Positions 24,447 through 33,137 of a stretch of 64,000 bases of DNA are shown in pieces; positions within the stretch are counted from its first letter, which is position 1, and the number at the start of each line of letters is the position of its first letter. The notes below the pieces were generated by a model. The model was not told the DNA's origin. It saw nothing but the letters and a program-made list of their open reading frames with translations, and ran no database searches. Position numbers and translations under genes: made by a program. This DNA comes from Anaerocolumna sp047777345 (GTDB lineage: Bacteria > Bacillota > Clostridia > Lachnospirales > Lachnospiraceae), in NCBI GenBank assembly GCA_047777345.1, contig JBKEEJ010000003.1, forward strand, positions 62,001 to 126,000, written 5' to 3'.

Positions 24447-26335
24447 CCCGTATAAAACCAGTCATCTTCCCATTCCTGGTTAACATAAAGCTTTGCTTTA
24501 TCTCCGCCAAAATCAATACGAAGGAAACAATCATTCACATTTTCTGGGCAATTGATGTAAATATTATAAACCTTGTTATCTCCATTTTTTCCGGCCAATG
24601 TATATTTAGCGGTACATTTCGGCAATTCTTCTTTGCATTCATAAATATAAAAACCATTATTTATTCCGATAAATTCATATCCCTCCGGTTCAGACCAGAG
24701 TTTCGGATAAGTCTTTAATGTATCACCATGGCGGGTTATCAGTTCATAACCCGTATCCGTTTCAATCACATCAGCTTCCGTAATTAAAAGATATTCCTGA
24801 TCTTTGCGTATTTTCCATGTATTTAATGCTTCTTGTCTTGTTATGGTTAAAACCTTTGCATTTTCAGGTTCCTTAATCCAGCAGTATCTAGGATCCACAT
24901 CGCTGTAGAATACATAAATATCCTTTGGTGCATTATGCAATACACAAAGCGGTGTTGCTAACCCATATTTTAATTCTCCATCCCCTATTTTCATATTAAA
25001 AGGAAAGAAGAAATAATCTCCGTCATGGATGTCAATTGGTGGAAATGTTATTTTATCTCCGTCCAAATCTACTTCTAGTTTCTTACCAGGGTGATCCGCC
25101 ATATGATACCTTCTCTGGTAATTATTTACAAACAGATATCCTCTTTTTCCATTTCGACGAACCGATGTCCTTAAATCCTGTAGGTTGTTTTGATACAATG
25201 GATTACTTTCCGGAAGATAAGTTTCCATCTCACATAACTCTGTTCCGAATTCATGTATAAACATGGCTAATAACTTGATTTCTCTTAAAGTTCCAGACAT
25301 CTGTCCAAATTCTCTTATAGGTGCTGAAAAATCATAACTGAATACCGGAAGATCATTTGGATATCCGGTTTCTTTGGATTCCTGAAGTGTTGTTAATTTT
25401 CCCTTCGGATTTGTACCACCATGATACATATAGTAGCCTAACAGGTTTACTCCACATCCAATTTTAACCATTGACATTGCGCCAATATCTTTCGGATAGG
25501 CAACAGGCCTGCGGTGATCAGTTACCTGCAGTCCTCCTCCTAATTCAGCTGTTAAGTAAGGAAATTTACTTATATCAAAAGTAATGCCGGTACCAAAACC
25601 GTAATCACTTCCGATATTATGATCATTTCTTTCTTTCGTAAAAACGTAATTACCATTTGGTTCAATTTCCGTAACTCTTTGGTCCCAGGGGGCTTCACAA
25701 TATCCGCCCATAACTGGAAGCAAGCCTCCTGTTACAGCACCGCCCCAGCCAGTGGCCGTATAGTATGGTACAATTAATCCCACCTTTTTCGCAATTGCGG
25801 TAAGGCGCCTCATATGTTCTTCTCCTTCTTCCCCTTGCAGGCCACCGCAATGTCCGTATTCGTTTTCGATCTGTATGCCGATTATTGGACCACCGTCCTT
25901 GTATAAATACCCCTTTACCTGTTTTGCAATCTCGTTATAATAACGTTCCACATCAGCAAAATAATCTTCGTCATTGGTACGGGCTTTGTAATTTTTGTGA
26001 AGGACCCAATCCGGGAATCCCCCGTTTCTCACCTCACCATGACACCAGGGGCCAATTCGCAAAAACATAGTAAGATTATTTTCCTTTACCATTTTCACAA
26101 AAGTTCTTAAATCCCGCCTGTCTGTAAAATCAAATTCATTTTCTATCTCTTCATGATAAATCCAAAATATATAAGTAGAAATTATATCAATTCCGCCGGC
26201 TTTCATTTTGTAAATAGCTTCTTTCCAATATTCTTTTGGATACCGGCTGTAGTGAAATTCTCCCATTATTGGGAACCAGGGTTTACCGTCCTTAGTCAAA
26301 TACTTTGGTGTAAATCCATATTCTATTCTGCTCAT
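24413..26335 (-). CDS. GH35 beta-galactosidase, C-terminus altered by deletion
   Basis: 640 aa without a signal peptide, so cytosolic. The GH35 barrel has GEFHYSRYP near residue 25, RIGPWCHGEVRNGG near 93, acid/base Glu159 in QIENEYG and the nucleophile in YLTAELGGG. A beta-rich C-terminal part follows. The final galactose-binding domain reads ...WEDDWFYTG and then changes abruptly to QMNFVITVSR, which is the solute-binding gene read in another frame, so a short native tail is probably lost. It should remove terminal beta-galactose from imported oligomers. It starts 12 bp after the second GH53 gene. Activity is uncertain but the catalytic domain is intact. Confidence 0.88.
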   Translation of the reverse strand: MSRIEYGFTPKYLTKDGKPWFPIMGEFHYSRYPKEYWKEAIYKMKAGGIDIISTYIFWIYHEEIENEFDFTDRRDLRTFVKMVKENNLTMFLRIGPWCHGEVRNGGFPDWVLHKNYKARTNDEDYFADVERYYNEIAKQVKGYLYKDGGPIIGIQIENEYGHCGGLQGEEGEEHMRRLTAIAKKVGLIVPYYTATGWGGAVTGGLLPVMGGYCEAPWDQRVTEIEPNGNYVFTKERNDHNIGSDYGFGTGITFDISKFPYLTAELGGGLQVTDHRRPVAYPKDIGAMSMVKIGCGVNLLGYYMYHGGTNPKGKLTTLQESKETGYPNDLPVFSYDFSAPIREFGQMSGTLREIKLLAMFIHEFGTELCEMETYLPESNPLYQNNLQDLRTSVRRNGKRGYLFVNNYQRRYHMADHPGKKLEVDLDGDKITFPPIDIHDGDYFFFPFNMKIGDGELKYGLATPLCVLHNAPKDIYVFYSDVDPRYCWIKEPENAKVLTITRQEALNTWKIRKDQEYLLITEADVIETDTGYELITRHGDTLKTYPKLWSEPEGYEFIGINNGFYIYECKEELPKCTAKYTLAGKNGDNKVYNIYINCPENVNDCFLRIDFGGDKAKLYVNQEWEDDWFYTGQMNFVITVSR

Positions 26336-26347
26336 TTCCTATACCTC

Positions 26348-28060
26348 CTATGTACTTTTTTCCTGTCTAACCAAAGTGAAATTTCGTAATTTCCCATAAA
26401 CCGGAGGAGACGAAATCCAAAGTCCGATTTTTACTTGTCCGTCCCATACTTCAATGTCTGATATTTCATATTTTGTCCACTCTTCATCTGCCGGATATAT
26501 TATTGTTTCTTTTCGTTTATTTTCATCTGTCTGAGCAAAAAGTCTTACATCTACTCCGGTTGTATTCGTTCCCCGATATTCCGCCTGTAAGCGGTAAATT
26601 CCGGGTTTTATATTCCTTACTGTATTTTCTATTTCAAATTTAAAATTAACAGGACTTTCCACATATAAATAATTTATCGGAGGTGCCGGGAATGGATTTA
26701 CAGTATCCGGATGTAACTCGATCTTTACTTTTTCATTCTCACATTTAATATTCCATCCTTCCAGTTCCCTTTCAAAGCCTGCATTTGGAATGTAATTATG
26801 ATTTTCTTCCAGTTTTTCTTTTATAATTACTTCGCCAAGTAAGCTTTTTTTAATTGCAGGAATATATCCTTTTACCTGCATTTTTCCTAATGTATTATTA
26901 TCAAACTTTTCCCATTCAACCGGAAATTTTGGACAACTTCCGTCATAGAAAAGCACACTTATATATTCCGGAAGTTTTACTTTAATTCCTTTCTCCGCCA
27001 TAACCGGTTCCGGTTCATAGATTTTTGCAACATCTTTACGGATTTTACTTCGATCATACTGAAAGCATTTTAAGGCAGGCAATGCTTTTCCATTCTCATC
27101 GAAAATTCCCATATTACTTGACCAAGCACATTTCTCCGAAGGAACAACTGCCGGTTCCCAATAATATATGCCAAGGCCCATCTCTGATCCAAGGGACGCG
27201 GTTATATTCATTACCAAATTAATGACTTTACGCTGACCTTCCGGAGTTGCCGGAAAACCGGCTATTTTTTCTTGCTGTTCTCCTATAAAACCTTTATCAG
27301 TTCTTCTCCATGGATGGGCTGTTTCTGCTATTATAATTGGCTTTCCATAACGCTTGACTAACTTTACCAGGGTATCTTTCAGTTCAAAAAAAGTACCATG
27401 CCAGAAAGGATAATAGGAAACTCCGATAATATCAAAAGGATCTAGCCCTTCCTTTAATACGGCATCGAACCAATCGCACAAATAGAAAAATCTGCCGCCC
27501 TGATCCAGATGAATCACCACTTTTGTATCACGATCTCCGGACACATCTCTGACAGCACGGATTCCGGCATTAATTAAAGCCACAAGATTCTTATAATTTG
27601 GCACCTCACCATCCGGAAACAACATGCCGCTTCTAATTTCATTTCCAATCTGAACCATTTCAGGGAAAACTTTTTCCTGATCCATCCGGAGCAGTACCTC
27701 TCTGGTATAATCATACACTGCCTGTTTTAACTCTTCAAAATTCAATCCAATCCAGGCCTTTGGCTTATTCTGTTTTGAAGGATCTGCCCACCAGTCCGAA
27801 TAATGGAAATCCAAAAAGAAGCTCATACCATACTGTTTTACCTTTCTTGCCATTGCTACCGTCTGTTCCAAATTGCAATATCCGCCGGACTCAGGAACAT
27901 TTTCCGGTTCATTCCAAATACGTAAACGAATGGAATTCACCCCATTTTCTTTTAAAAGTTCAAAAATATTACGCTCCTTCCCCGTTTCATCCAGAAATTT
28001 TGCACCAAGATCCTGCATCTGGGGTAAAAAAGAAATATCCATACCTTTAATAAATTCCAT
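26348..28060 (-). CDS. GH53 galactanase with Ig-like and CBM61-like domains, no signal peptide
   Basis: 570 aa from the ATG at 28058-28060, where the domain starts (MEFIKGMDIS) and an AAGGG SD exists. The extra 50 codons of the longer frame lie across the leader. The GH53 barrel spans about 1-350, with acid/base Glu141 in QIGNEIRSGM and nucleophile Glu246 in IIAETAHPW. A bacterial Ig-like (Big_4) segment (about 365-430) and a C-terminal beta-sandwich resembling galactan-binding CBM61 (about 435-570) follow. With no export signal it should act in the cytosol on imported galacto-oligosaccharides. It heads an operon with the GH35 gene. Confidence 0.88.
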   Translation of the reverse strand: MEFIKGMDISFLPQMQDLGAKFLDETGKERNIFELLKENGVNSIRLRIWNEPENVPESGGYCNLEQTVAMARKVKQYGMSFFLDFHYSDWWADPSKQNKPKAWIGLNFEELKQAVYDYTREVLLRMDQEKVFPEMVQIGNEIRSGMLFPDGEVPNYKNLVALINAGIRAVRDVSGDRDTKVVIHLDQGGRFFYLCDWFDAVLKEGLDPFDIIGVSYYPFWHGTFFELKDTLVKLVKRYGKPIIIAETAHPWRRTDKGFIGEQQEKIAGFPATPEGQRKVINLVMNITASLGSEMGLGIYYWEPAVVPSEKCAWSSNMGIFDENGKALPALKCFQYDRSKIRKDVAKIYEPEPVMAEKGIKVKLPEYISVLFYDGSCPKFPVEWEKFDNNTLGKMQVKGYIPAIKKSLLGEVIIKEKLEENHNYIPNAGFERELEGWNIKCENEKVKIELHPDTVNPFPAPPINYLYVESPVNFKFEIENTVRNIKPGIYRLQAEYRGTNTTGVDVRLFAQTDENKRKETIIYPADEEWTKYEISDIEVWDGQVKIGLWISSPPVYGKLRNFTLVRQEKST

Positions 28061-28114
28061 ATTGATTCCCTTTTCTTGATGTGTTTGATTTTGCAATGGT
28101 TTTATATTTTTAAT

Positions 28115-28153
28115 GGGGACTGTTGGACACGTATAGTATGTGTCATAGTCCCC
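28115..28153. repeat. Imperfect inverted repeat in the GH53 leader
   Basis: GGGGACT (28115-28121) and AGTCCCC (28147-28153) close a partly paired hairpin with a second inner pairing of GACAC/GTGTC. It falls between the promoter (28188-28215) and start codon of the cytosolic GH53 gene. No T-run follows on either strand, so it is more likely an operator or an mRNA-stabilising hairpin than a terminator. Confidence 0.4.
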
Positions 28154-28187
28154 ATTAACTGCACCAAGTCCCTTTATATTCAAAATT

Positions 28188-28215
28188 ATTATATCATGTG
28201 CCACTTTCAATTCAA
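28188..28215 (-). promoter_or_regulatory. Promoter of the GH53-GH35 operon
   Basis: TTGAAT (28210-28215), 16 bp, and an extended -10 TGATATAAT with TATAAT at 28188-28193, on the minus strand. It gives a leader of about 120 nt. Confidence 0.65.
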
Positions 28216-28269
28216 TTGTCCTTTTATAATATAATTAATACATTTTATTGACACATTGCACAATTTTGC

Positions 28270-28305
28270 AAACAAAATGCGCAACTTATATTGCGCATTT
28301 TGTTT
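28270..28305. repeat. Perfect 15-bp inverted repeat containing TGCGCAA
   Basis: The 15 bases at 28270-28284 are exactly complementary to 28291-28305 with a 6-base centre. Each arm holds a TGCGCA core. Two more TTGCGCAA palindromes follow at 28382-28389 and 28416-28423, giving four related cores in 150 bp. No T-run of terminator quality follows. Confidence 0.65.
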
Positions 28306-28427
28306 ACCCTGTTTTTCCTTGATTATCTCGACATTATTTATTATGGCAAATAACAAAAGGGATGATAATTATTTTCACTAATTGCGCAATTAATCTTGTT
28401 TTTGGTGCAAATATGTTGCGCAATTAG

Positions 28428-28724
28428 CTGTTGCCTATTGTTTTTATATCAACACAAAGACCAAGAGATATTACCGAAGGTGTTTTGAGTCAGATGGGTA
28501 CTTTAGTTGTCCACAGGTTAGTAAACAATCAGGATCATGAAGTTGTTGAAAAAGCATGTGGTGAAATTGATCGAAATACCACATCTTTTTTGCCCAACCT
28601 AAAATCAGGAGAAGTAGCGATTATAGGTATAGATTTTCCAATTCCATTAACTATTCATATTGAACCACCATCTATACCACCAAAATCTGATGGACCTGAT
28701 TATCAAACAAAATGGCGAAATTGA
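28428..28724 (+). pseudogene. HerA-like DNA translocase/helicase C-terminal fragment
   Basis: About 98 codons on the plus strand match the end of HerA-type FtsK/HerA ATPases: PIVFISTQRPRD, then the arginine-rich LVVHRLVNNQDHE and a proline-rich end with DFPIPLTI. The Walker A and B regions and the N-terminal HAS-barrel are missing (normal length about 550-600 aa), and an in-frame stop at 28425-28427 precedes the fragment. It is a dead remnant and one of few plus-strand coding traces here. In other genomes HerA often travels with NurA or SIR2-type defence genes, but none is seen near it. Confidence 0.7.
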
Positions 28725-28792
28725 TAAAATTTTAAAACAGATAAGTCAATAATACCTACTATATAATATACAGTACTTTATATTAAACAAAA

Positions 28793-28882
28793 GGAGCTGT
28801 CGAAAATCAAATTCAGAACTGCTTGAATGAGTCGAGCCATACTCATCCTCGCAGTACAAGATTTGATTCTGCGACAGCCCTG
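28793..28882 (-). terminator. 90-bp long hairpin behind the GH42 gene
   Basis: The outer arms (28793-28816 against 28859-28882) pair over about 24 bp with small bulges. The inner arms (about 28829-28842 against 28848-28861, including ATGAGT/ACTCAT) extend the same hairpin. On the minus strand it is followed by CTTTTGTTT. It is 110 bp past the GH42 stop. It may be a large terminator or a MITE-like palindrome. Confidence 0.6.
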
Positions 28883-28993
28883 CTGTATAAATATGTTTGC
28901 CGCCCTACCTGCGGCTCTCATTTTTAACTAAGTAATACGTTATATACCAGTTCCAAATATACCTGTTCCGAACGTAAAATGTATAAAAGTTAA

Positions 28994-31039
28994 TTACAAT
29001 TTATATACTCTGGTTCCATAAGGCTTAAGGCATTGTACTCCTGACTGTTTCTCTCCCGTATATAAATCAGTCACTTCCTTATGTAGTGTAATGTTTCTTT
29101 CTTCTTTGGTGTAATTTAATACAAATAAGTACTTCTGGCCTTGCTTTGCTCTTACAGCAATCTCACAGTCTTCCGGAACAGATATTATATCACTATAGGG
29201 TTCAGACAGCTTTAGCTTATCTAGGAATACTCCTGCTGCCTGCTCACCAAATGCAGCGCCAAAATAATAAACTTTCCCCTTTCCATAAGTGTTAGAAATC
29301 AACCCCGGAGTTCCTTTATAATAACTATTGCTGTAGCATGCCTCCACTTTGGCTGATTCTGTTAACGGACTTAATAGATCATTGAACAGTTCCATTTCAA
29401 TTGCCGTACCATCCCAATCCGCATATACCTTTGATTCATCCGGTGCGACAAAGGAATACTCTGTGATGTCTGTGCCGCTTAAATTTTGAAGCAAGCCCGG
29501 AAGTTTTTGCATTACGCATTTTCCGGTTGTATCTTTATAGCCCGTGCGGCAACCAAAAATCAGACATCCTCCTTCTTCTACATACTTCTTAAGTTTATCT
29601 GCCGTATCCTGACTTACCATTGCAGCATGAGGGTAGAATAAAACTTTGTATTTCATAAGATCCCAAGCTGTCATATGATCGATAAAGCAATAGTCAAAAG
29701 GAGTGTGCTTCTTTTGTAAAGCGGTAAATAAGCCTTCTTGACTTAACTCTTCTATCTGTTTATGCCATACATCCAGTTTAGCATCCCATTCATTATCATA
29801 ATCTTTAATAATTCCGACCTCTGCACAATACCTGGAACCTGCAACCTCTTTCAGTGCTTGTATTTTTTTATGAATTTCTTTTACTTCGGCAAGCCTGCGG
29901 TTATCTCTGCCGGAATAATCCAGAATACCATGCCAATACATCTCAGTACCCATAGTTGCTGTTCTCCAGCGGAAATAGCTGACATAATCCGCACCATGTG
30001 CGATGCTTTGCATCGTCCATAGAGTCATCTGCCCCGGTCGCGGTGTCGGAGCTATCATGTTGGAAGTCCATCCGTTTGCACCGGATTGTTGCTCCATAAT
30101 TCCAAATACGGGGGAAATGGCACGTACCTCGGTAAGATTCTTACTCCACCTGCGGTCCTTCATTTCCGGATTTTTCATATAATCCATATCAAGGCAATAG
30201 GCAAAATTCGGGTAAGAATCATACATGATAAAATCCAGGCTTTCTTCAGTCATACGAATTGAATCCAGGTTACTAAAAATACCATTTGTAGTAATGAAAT
30301 CTCCCGGCTTTTTATATTTTTTGATAATATCACTTTGCATTTTAACAAAATTGCAGGCACTGTCGGATATAAATCGAATATAATCAATCATCAGGTGAGG
30401 ATTGGTGGTATAGGATACTGTTGTCCTCGGTACATAAATCTCTTCCCATGACGTATAAGTCTGATTCCAGAAAACGGTTCCCCAAGCTTTGTTCAATTCC
30501 TCAAGACTTCCATATTTCTTTTGTAAGAACTTCCGAAAAGCCAAAGTATCACTTTCGGAATAAAAAACATCTAATTCACAGTTAATCTCATTATCAATCT
30601 GCCAGCCTATAATATTGGGATGGCCTGCATAATGGGAAGCTGATTTTTCAACGATTCTGCGCGAAAGCTCCTGGTATTTTGGTGAATTATAATTATAATG
30701 TCTTCTGGCGCCATGACGGTACAGGACACCATCAATAGTTGCATTTAATACTTCCGGGTACTTTTCAGTCAACCAGGCCGGCGGTGTGGCTGTGGGAGTA
30801 CAAAAAATAACCTTTGTCCCTGCCTTTTTTGCTACCTCAAGAAAGCGATCAAAAAACTCATAAGTAAATTCCCCTTCCCGAGGCTCAATTTTACTCCATG
30901 CGAACTCAGCAATACGGATGACTTCCAGGCCACATTCTTTCATTCTTAATAAATCTTCTTCCCAAAGACTTTCATCCCAATGTTCTGGGTAATAACACAC
31001 CCCAAGAGTTATTTTGTTTCCTTGCAGTATATTTTCCAT
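28994..31039 (-). CDS. GH42 beta-galactosidase
   Basis: 681 aa, cytosolic. The GH42 A domain (about 10-390) has GVCYYPEHWDE, AEFAWSKIEPREG, acid/base Glu151 in WQIDNEINCE and nucleophile Glu315 in GIMEQQSG. The trimerisation B domain (about 395-610) and a small C-terminal domain follow. The full length equals that of GanB/BgaB-type enzymes. It probably cleaves beta-1,4-galacto-oligosaccharides to galactose and works with the GH35 and cytosolic GH53. It is the last gene of the SBP-permease-permease-GH42 unit, 128 bp after the second permease. Confidence 0.95.
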   Translation of the reverse strand: MENILQGNKITLGVCYYPEHWDESLWEEDLLRMKECGLEVIRIAEFAWSKIEPREGEFTYEFFDRFLEVAKKAGTKVIFCTPTATPPAWLTEKYPEVLNATIDGVLYRHGARRHYNYNSPKYQELSRRIVEKSASHYAGHPNIIGWQIDNEINCELDVFYSESDTLAFRKFLQKKYGSLEELNKAWGTVFWNQTYTSWEEIYVPRTTVSYTTNPHLMIDYIRFISDSACNFVKMQSDIIKKYKKPGDFITTNGIFSNLDSIRMTEESLDFIMYDSYPNFAYCLDMDYMKNPEMKDRRWSKNLTEVRAISPVFGIMEQQSGANGWTSNMIAPTPRPGQMTLWTMQSIAHGADYVSYFRWRTATMGTEMYWHGILDYSGRDNRRLAEVKEIHKKIQALKEVAGSRYCAEVGIIKDYDNEWDAKLDVWHKQIEELSQEGLFTALQKKHTPFDYCFIDHMTAWDLMKYKVLFYPHAAMVSQDTADKLKKYVEEGGCLIFGCRTGYKDTTGKCVMQKLPGLLQNLSGTDITEYSFVAPDESKVYADWDGTAIEMELFNDLLSPLTESAKVEACYSNSYYKGTPGLISNTYGKGKVYYFGAAFGEQAAGVFLDKLKLSEPYSDIISVPEDCEIAVRAKQGQKYLFVLNYTKEERNITLHKEVTDLYTGEKQSGVQCLKPYGTRVYKL

Positions 31040-31167
31040 ATATCCTCCATATTTTCTACAGTTTGTTTGTATGTTTTAAAAATAATGCTTCTTAAAGATA
31101 CCTTCTAAAATGCCTGATTACCTTCCATTCTGATTTAAGTTACCTTTTTATGTAGCTTTATCGGCCT

Positions 31168-32052
31168 TTATTCTTTGATTGCACCAGCTGTCAAACCGGA
31201 CATAAAATATTTTGAAGCGCAAAGAAATGCAATTAGCAGCGGCAAAACCGCACAGGTAGATGCCAGCATCATGGCTCCATAATCCGTACCACGGTCACTG
31301 ACCATTGTTTTTAGCATCAGGGGCAAGGTTTGCAGATTCGGTGTGCGAAGAATCATTAATGGCTGCATAAAGTCATTCCATGCATTTACGAAATTCATGA
31401 TTCCCAAAGAGGCATATGCCGGCTTTAAAATCGGGGCTATTACCCTGAAAAAAATGGTCCATTCACTACAGCCATCAATCTGAGCCGCTTCCCTTAAAGA
31501 AACAGGCACATTATTCTGACAGTACTGTCTCATCCAAAAGATACCAAAGGCGTTGGCGCACCCCGGAATAACTAATGCCCGAAATGTGTTAATCCATCCG
31601 AATTTTGACATCATGATAAACCATGGAATAATACCTGCAGTAGAAGGCACCATCATAGTAAACAGTAAGATTGCAAAAAGTACATTTCTGCCCGGGAAAT
31701 TATAAACTGCGAATGCATAACCGCCCATAGAGCAGAATAACAGTACCAGCACTGTATATGAACATGTTACAATACAGCTGTTAAGAAAGGCCCGCGGGAA
31801 ATTCACAGCCGCTTTCATATTTTTAAAATTTTCTGCCAGATTGCTGCCGAAAAATAAAGACGGAGGGAAGGAATAGATCTCACTTGTGGAATGGGTAGCC
31901 ATGACAAACATCATATAAAAAGGAATCAGCATGGCAGCTGCTACCAACCCCAAAACAACGTAGGTTGCAATTTTCTTTCCGATTCTTCCGGTTTTTGCAA
32001 TAATATATAATACAATGATTAAGCCAAGTATGATTAAAATCAGTAACGTCAT
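31168..32052 (-). CDS. Carbohydrate ABC transporter permease (MalG/GanQ-like)
   Basis: 294 aa with six predicted membrane segments. The EAA loop, which contacts the ATPase, is EAAQIDGCSEWTIFFRVIAPILKP (quoted in part: EAAQIDG near residue 183). The C-terminus ends SGLTAGAIKE, the usual MalG-type end. It pairs with the upstream permease, overlapping it by 4 bases (ATGA), to form the heterodimeric channel for an oligosaccharide importer. The ATPase is not in this window; a shared MsmX-type ATPase encoded elsewhere is the usual arrangement. Confidence 0.93.
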   Translation of the reverse strand: MTLLILIILGLIIVLYIIAKTGRIGKKIATYVVLGLVAAAMLIPFYMMFVMATHSTSEIYSFPPSLFFGSNLAENFKNMKAAVNFPRAFLNSCIVTCSYTVLVLLFCSMGGYAFAVYNFPGRNVLFAILLFTMMVPSTAGIIPWFIMMSKFGWINTFRALVIPGCANAFGIFWMRQYCQNNVPVSLREAAQIDGCSEWTIFFRVIAPILKPAYASLGIMNFVNAWNDFMQPLMILRTPNLQTLPLMLKTMVSDRGTDYGAMMLASTCAVLPLLIAFLCASKYFMSGLTAGAIKE

Positions 32053-32996
32053 TTTCTAATCCCTCCCTTTCTTATTCGAGCACTTTTTCTGACAACATCT
32101 TTTTCTGCAGTGCCACGATTAATCATGGTAGAAATCAGAACAATCATAAAGGTTATGACATAGGCAATTGCCGAAGCATAACCGTATGAAGTACCACCCT
32201 GGGGAGCTTTATTCAGCAAATACATCATTAAAGTCAGTCCGCCATTATTGACACCTCCGGTCCAGCTGGAATTGGTCAAAATAAAAGGTTCTGTGAAAAG
32301 GTTGAACATACCAATGCTTGACTGAATGAGGGTAAATACGATAATTGGTTTTAACAATGGAATCGCAATCCGAAACATAGTCTGTCTATGATTTGCTCCG
32401 TCAATCCGTGCCGCTTCATATACATCATTGCTTATTCCCTGCATACCGGCCAGATAGATTACCATATTCCATCCGATCCATTTCCATGAAAACATGACAA
32501 TAACAGCCACCTTAATCAGTGAACCATCCCCGCCAAGCCAGTTGACAGGCTCCTGACCGAACAAGCTTAAGAAATAATTAATCAGACCATAATTATTGCC
32601 GAAAAGATTCTGAAATATAATGGTAATTGCTACTGAACTCGTGACCATAGGCATAAAATAGATGGTTTTAAAAATATTCTCACCCCGTACAATCTTTGCA
32701 TTCAATATATACGCCAAAATCAATCCGCCAAGCAGAATCGGTATATGTGCAATAATTCCTATGATCAGCGTATTGGACAGTGATTTCCAGAATAAGGAAT
32801 CTTTAAACAGATTAATATAGTTATCTAATCCAACAAAATGCATTACAGAGATTCCATCCCAGCGAAAGAAACTGAGATAAAAACCTGCAATCATCGGGAA
32901 CAGGCCAAAAATTGCGAACAGCAGATAAAAAGGCGCAATATAAACATAAGCCACACGGTACTTTTTTAAGGCAGAAATAACCCTATTTTTCTTCAA
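32049..32996 (-). CDS. Carbohydrate ABC transporter permease (MalF/GanP-like)
   Basis: 315 aa with six membrane segments. The EAA motif EAARIDGANHRQ is near residue 199. The N-terminus (RVAYVYIAPFYLLFAIFGLFP) is typical of LplB/UgpA-type MalF homologues without the large P2 loop. Substrate choice is inferred from context as galacto-oligosaccharides from galactan, since the genes are flanked by GH42, GH35 and GH53 genes. It follows the solute-binding-protein gene after a leaky terminator at 33025-33105, which would lower permease expression relative to the binding protein. Confidence 0.93.
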   Translation of the reverse strand: MKKNRVISALKKYRVAYVYIAPFYLLFAIFGLFPMIAGFYLSFFRWDGISVMHFVGLDNYINLFKDSLFWKSLSNTLIIGIIAHIPILLGGLILAYILNAKIVRGENIFKTIYFMPMVTSSVAITIIFQNLFGNNYGLINYFLSLFGQEPVNWLGGDGSLIKVAVIVMFSWKWIGWNMVIYLAGMQGISNDVYEAARIDGANHRQTMFRIAIPLLKPIIVFTLIQSSIGMFNLFTEPFILTNSSWTGGVNNGGLTLMMYLLNKAPQGGTSYGYASAIAYVITFMIVLISTMINRGTAEKDVVRKSARIRKGGIRK

Positions 32997-33024
32997 AATA
33001 ATCTTACCTCCATAAATAAGCCTT

Positions 33025-33105
33025 GAAAAAGGGTGTTATATCCCATAGTTTTTTATCTGAATGTTTGCATTTTATTCTCTTTCAATCTAAGGTGATATAA
33101 CACCC
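33025..33105 (-). terminator. Partial terminator between solute-binding protein and permeases
   Basis: A perfect 12-bp stem GGGTGTTATATC/GATATAACACCC (33031-33042, 33094-33105) encloses a 51-base loop and is followed by T5C on the minus strand. It sits inside the transport operon and fits a read-through terminator that gives more binding protein than permease. Confidence 0.7.
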
Positions 33106-33137
33106 AAATCTATATTCGCTATCGATAATTTACCAGA

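Noticed and set aside
28061..28210. 50-codon extension of the cytosolic GH53
   Set aside because: It crosses a hairpin leader and most of the promoter; conserved sequence begins at the MEFIKGMD start.
28270..28305. CRISPR or att site at the TGCGCA palindromes
   Set aside because: The units are palindromic without regular spacers, and no integrase or cas genes are near.
28428..28724. Active HerA-based defence system
   Set aside because: Only the C-terminal about 98 codons remain with an in-frame stop before them; no partner genes.
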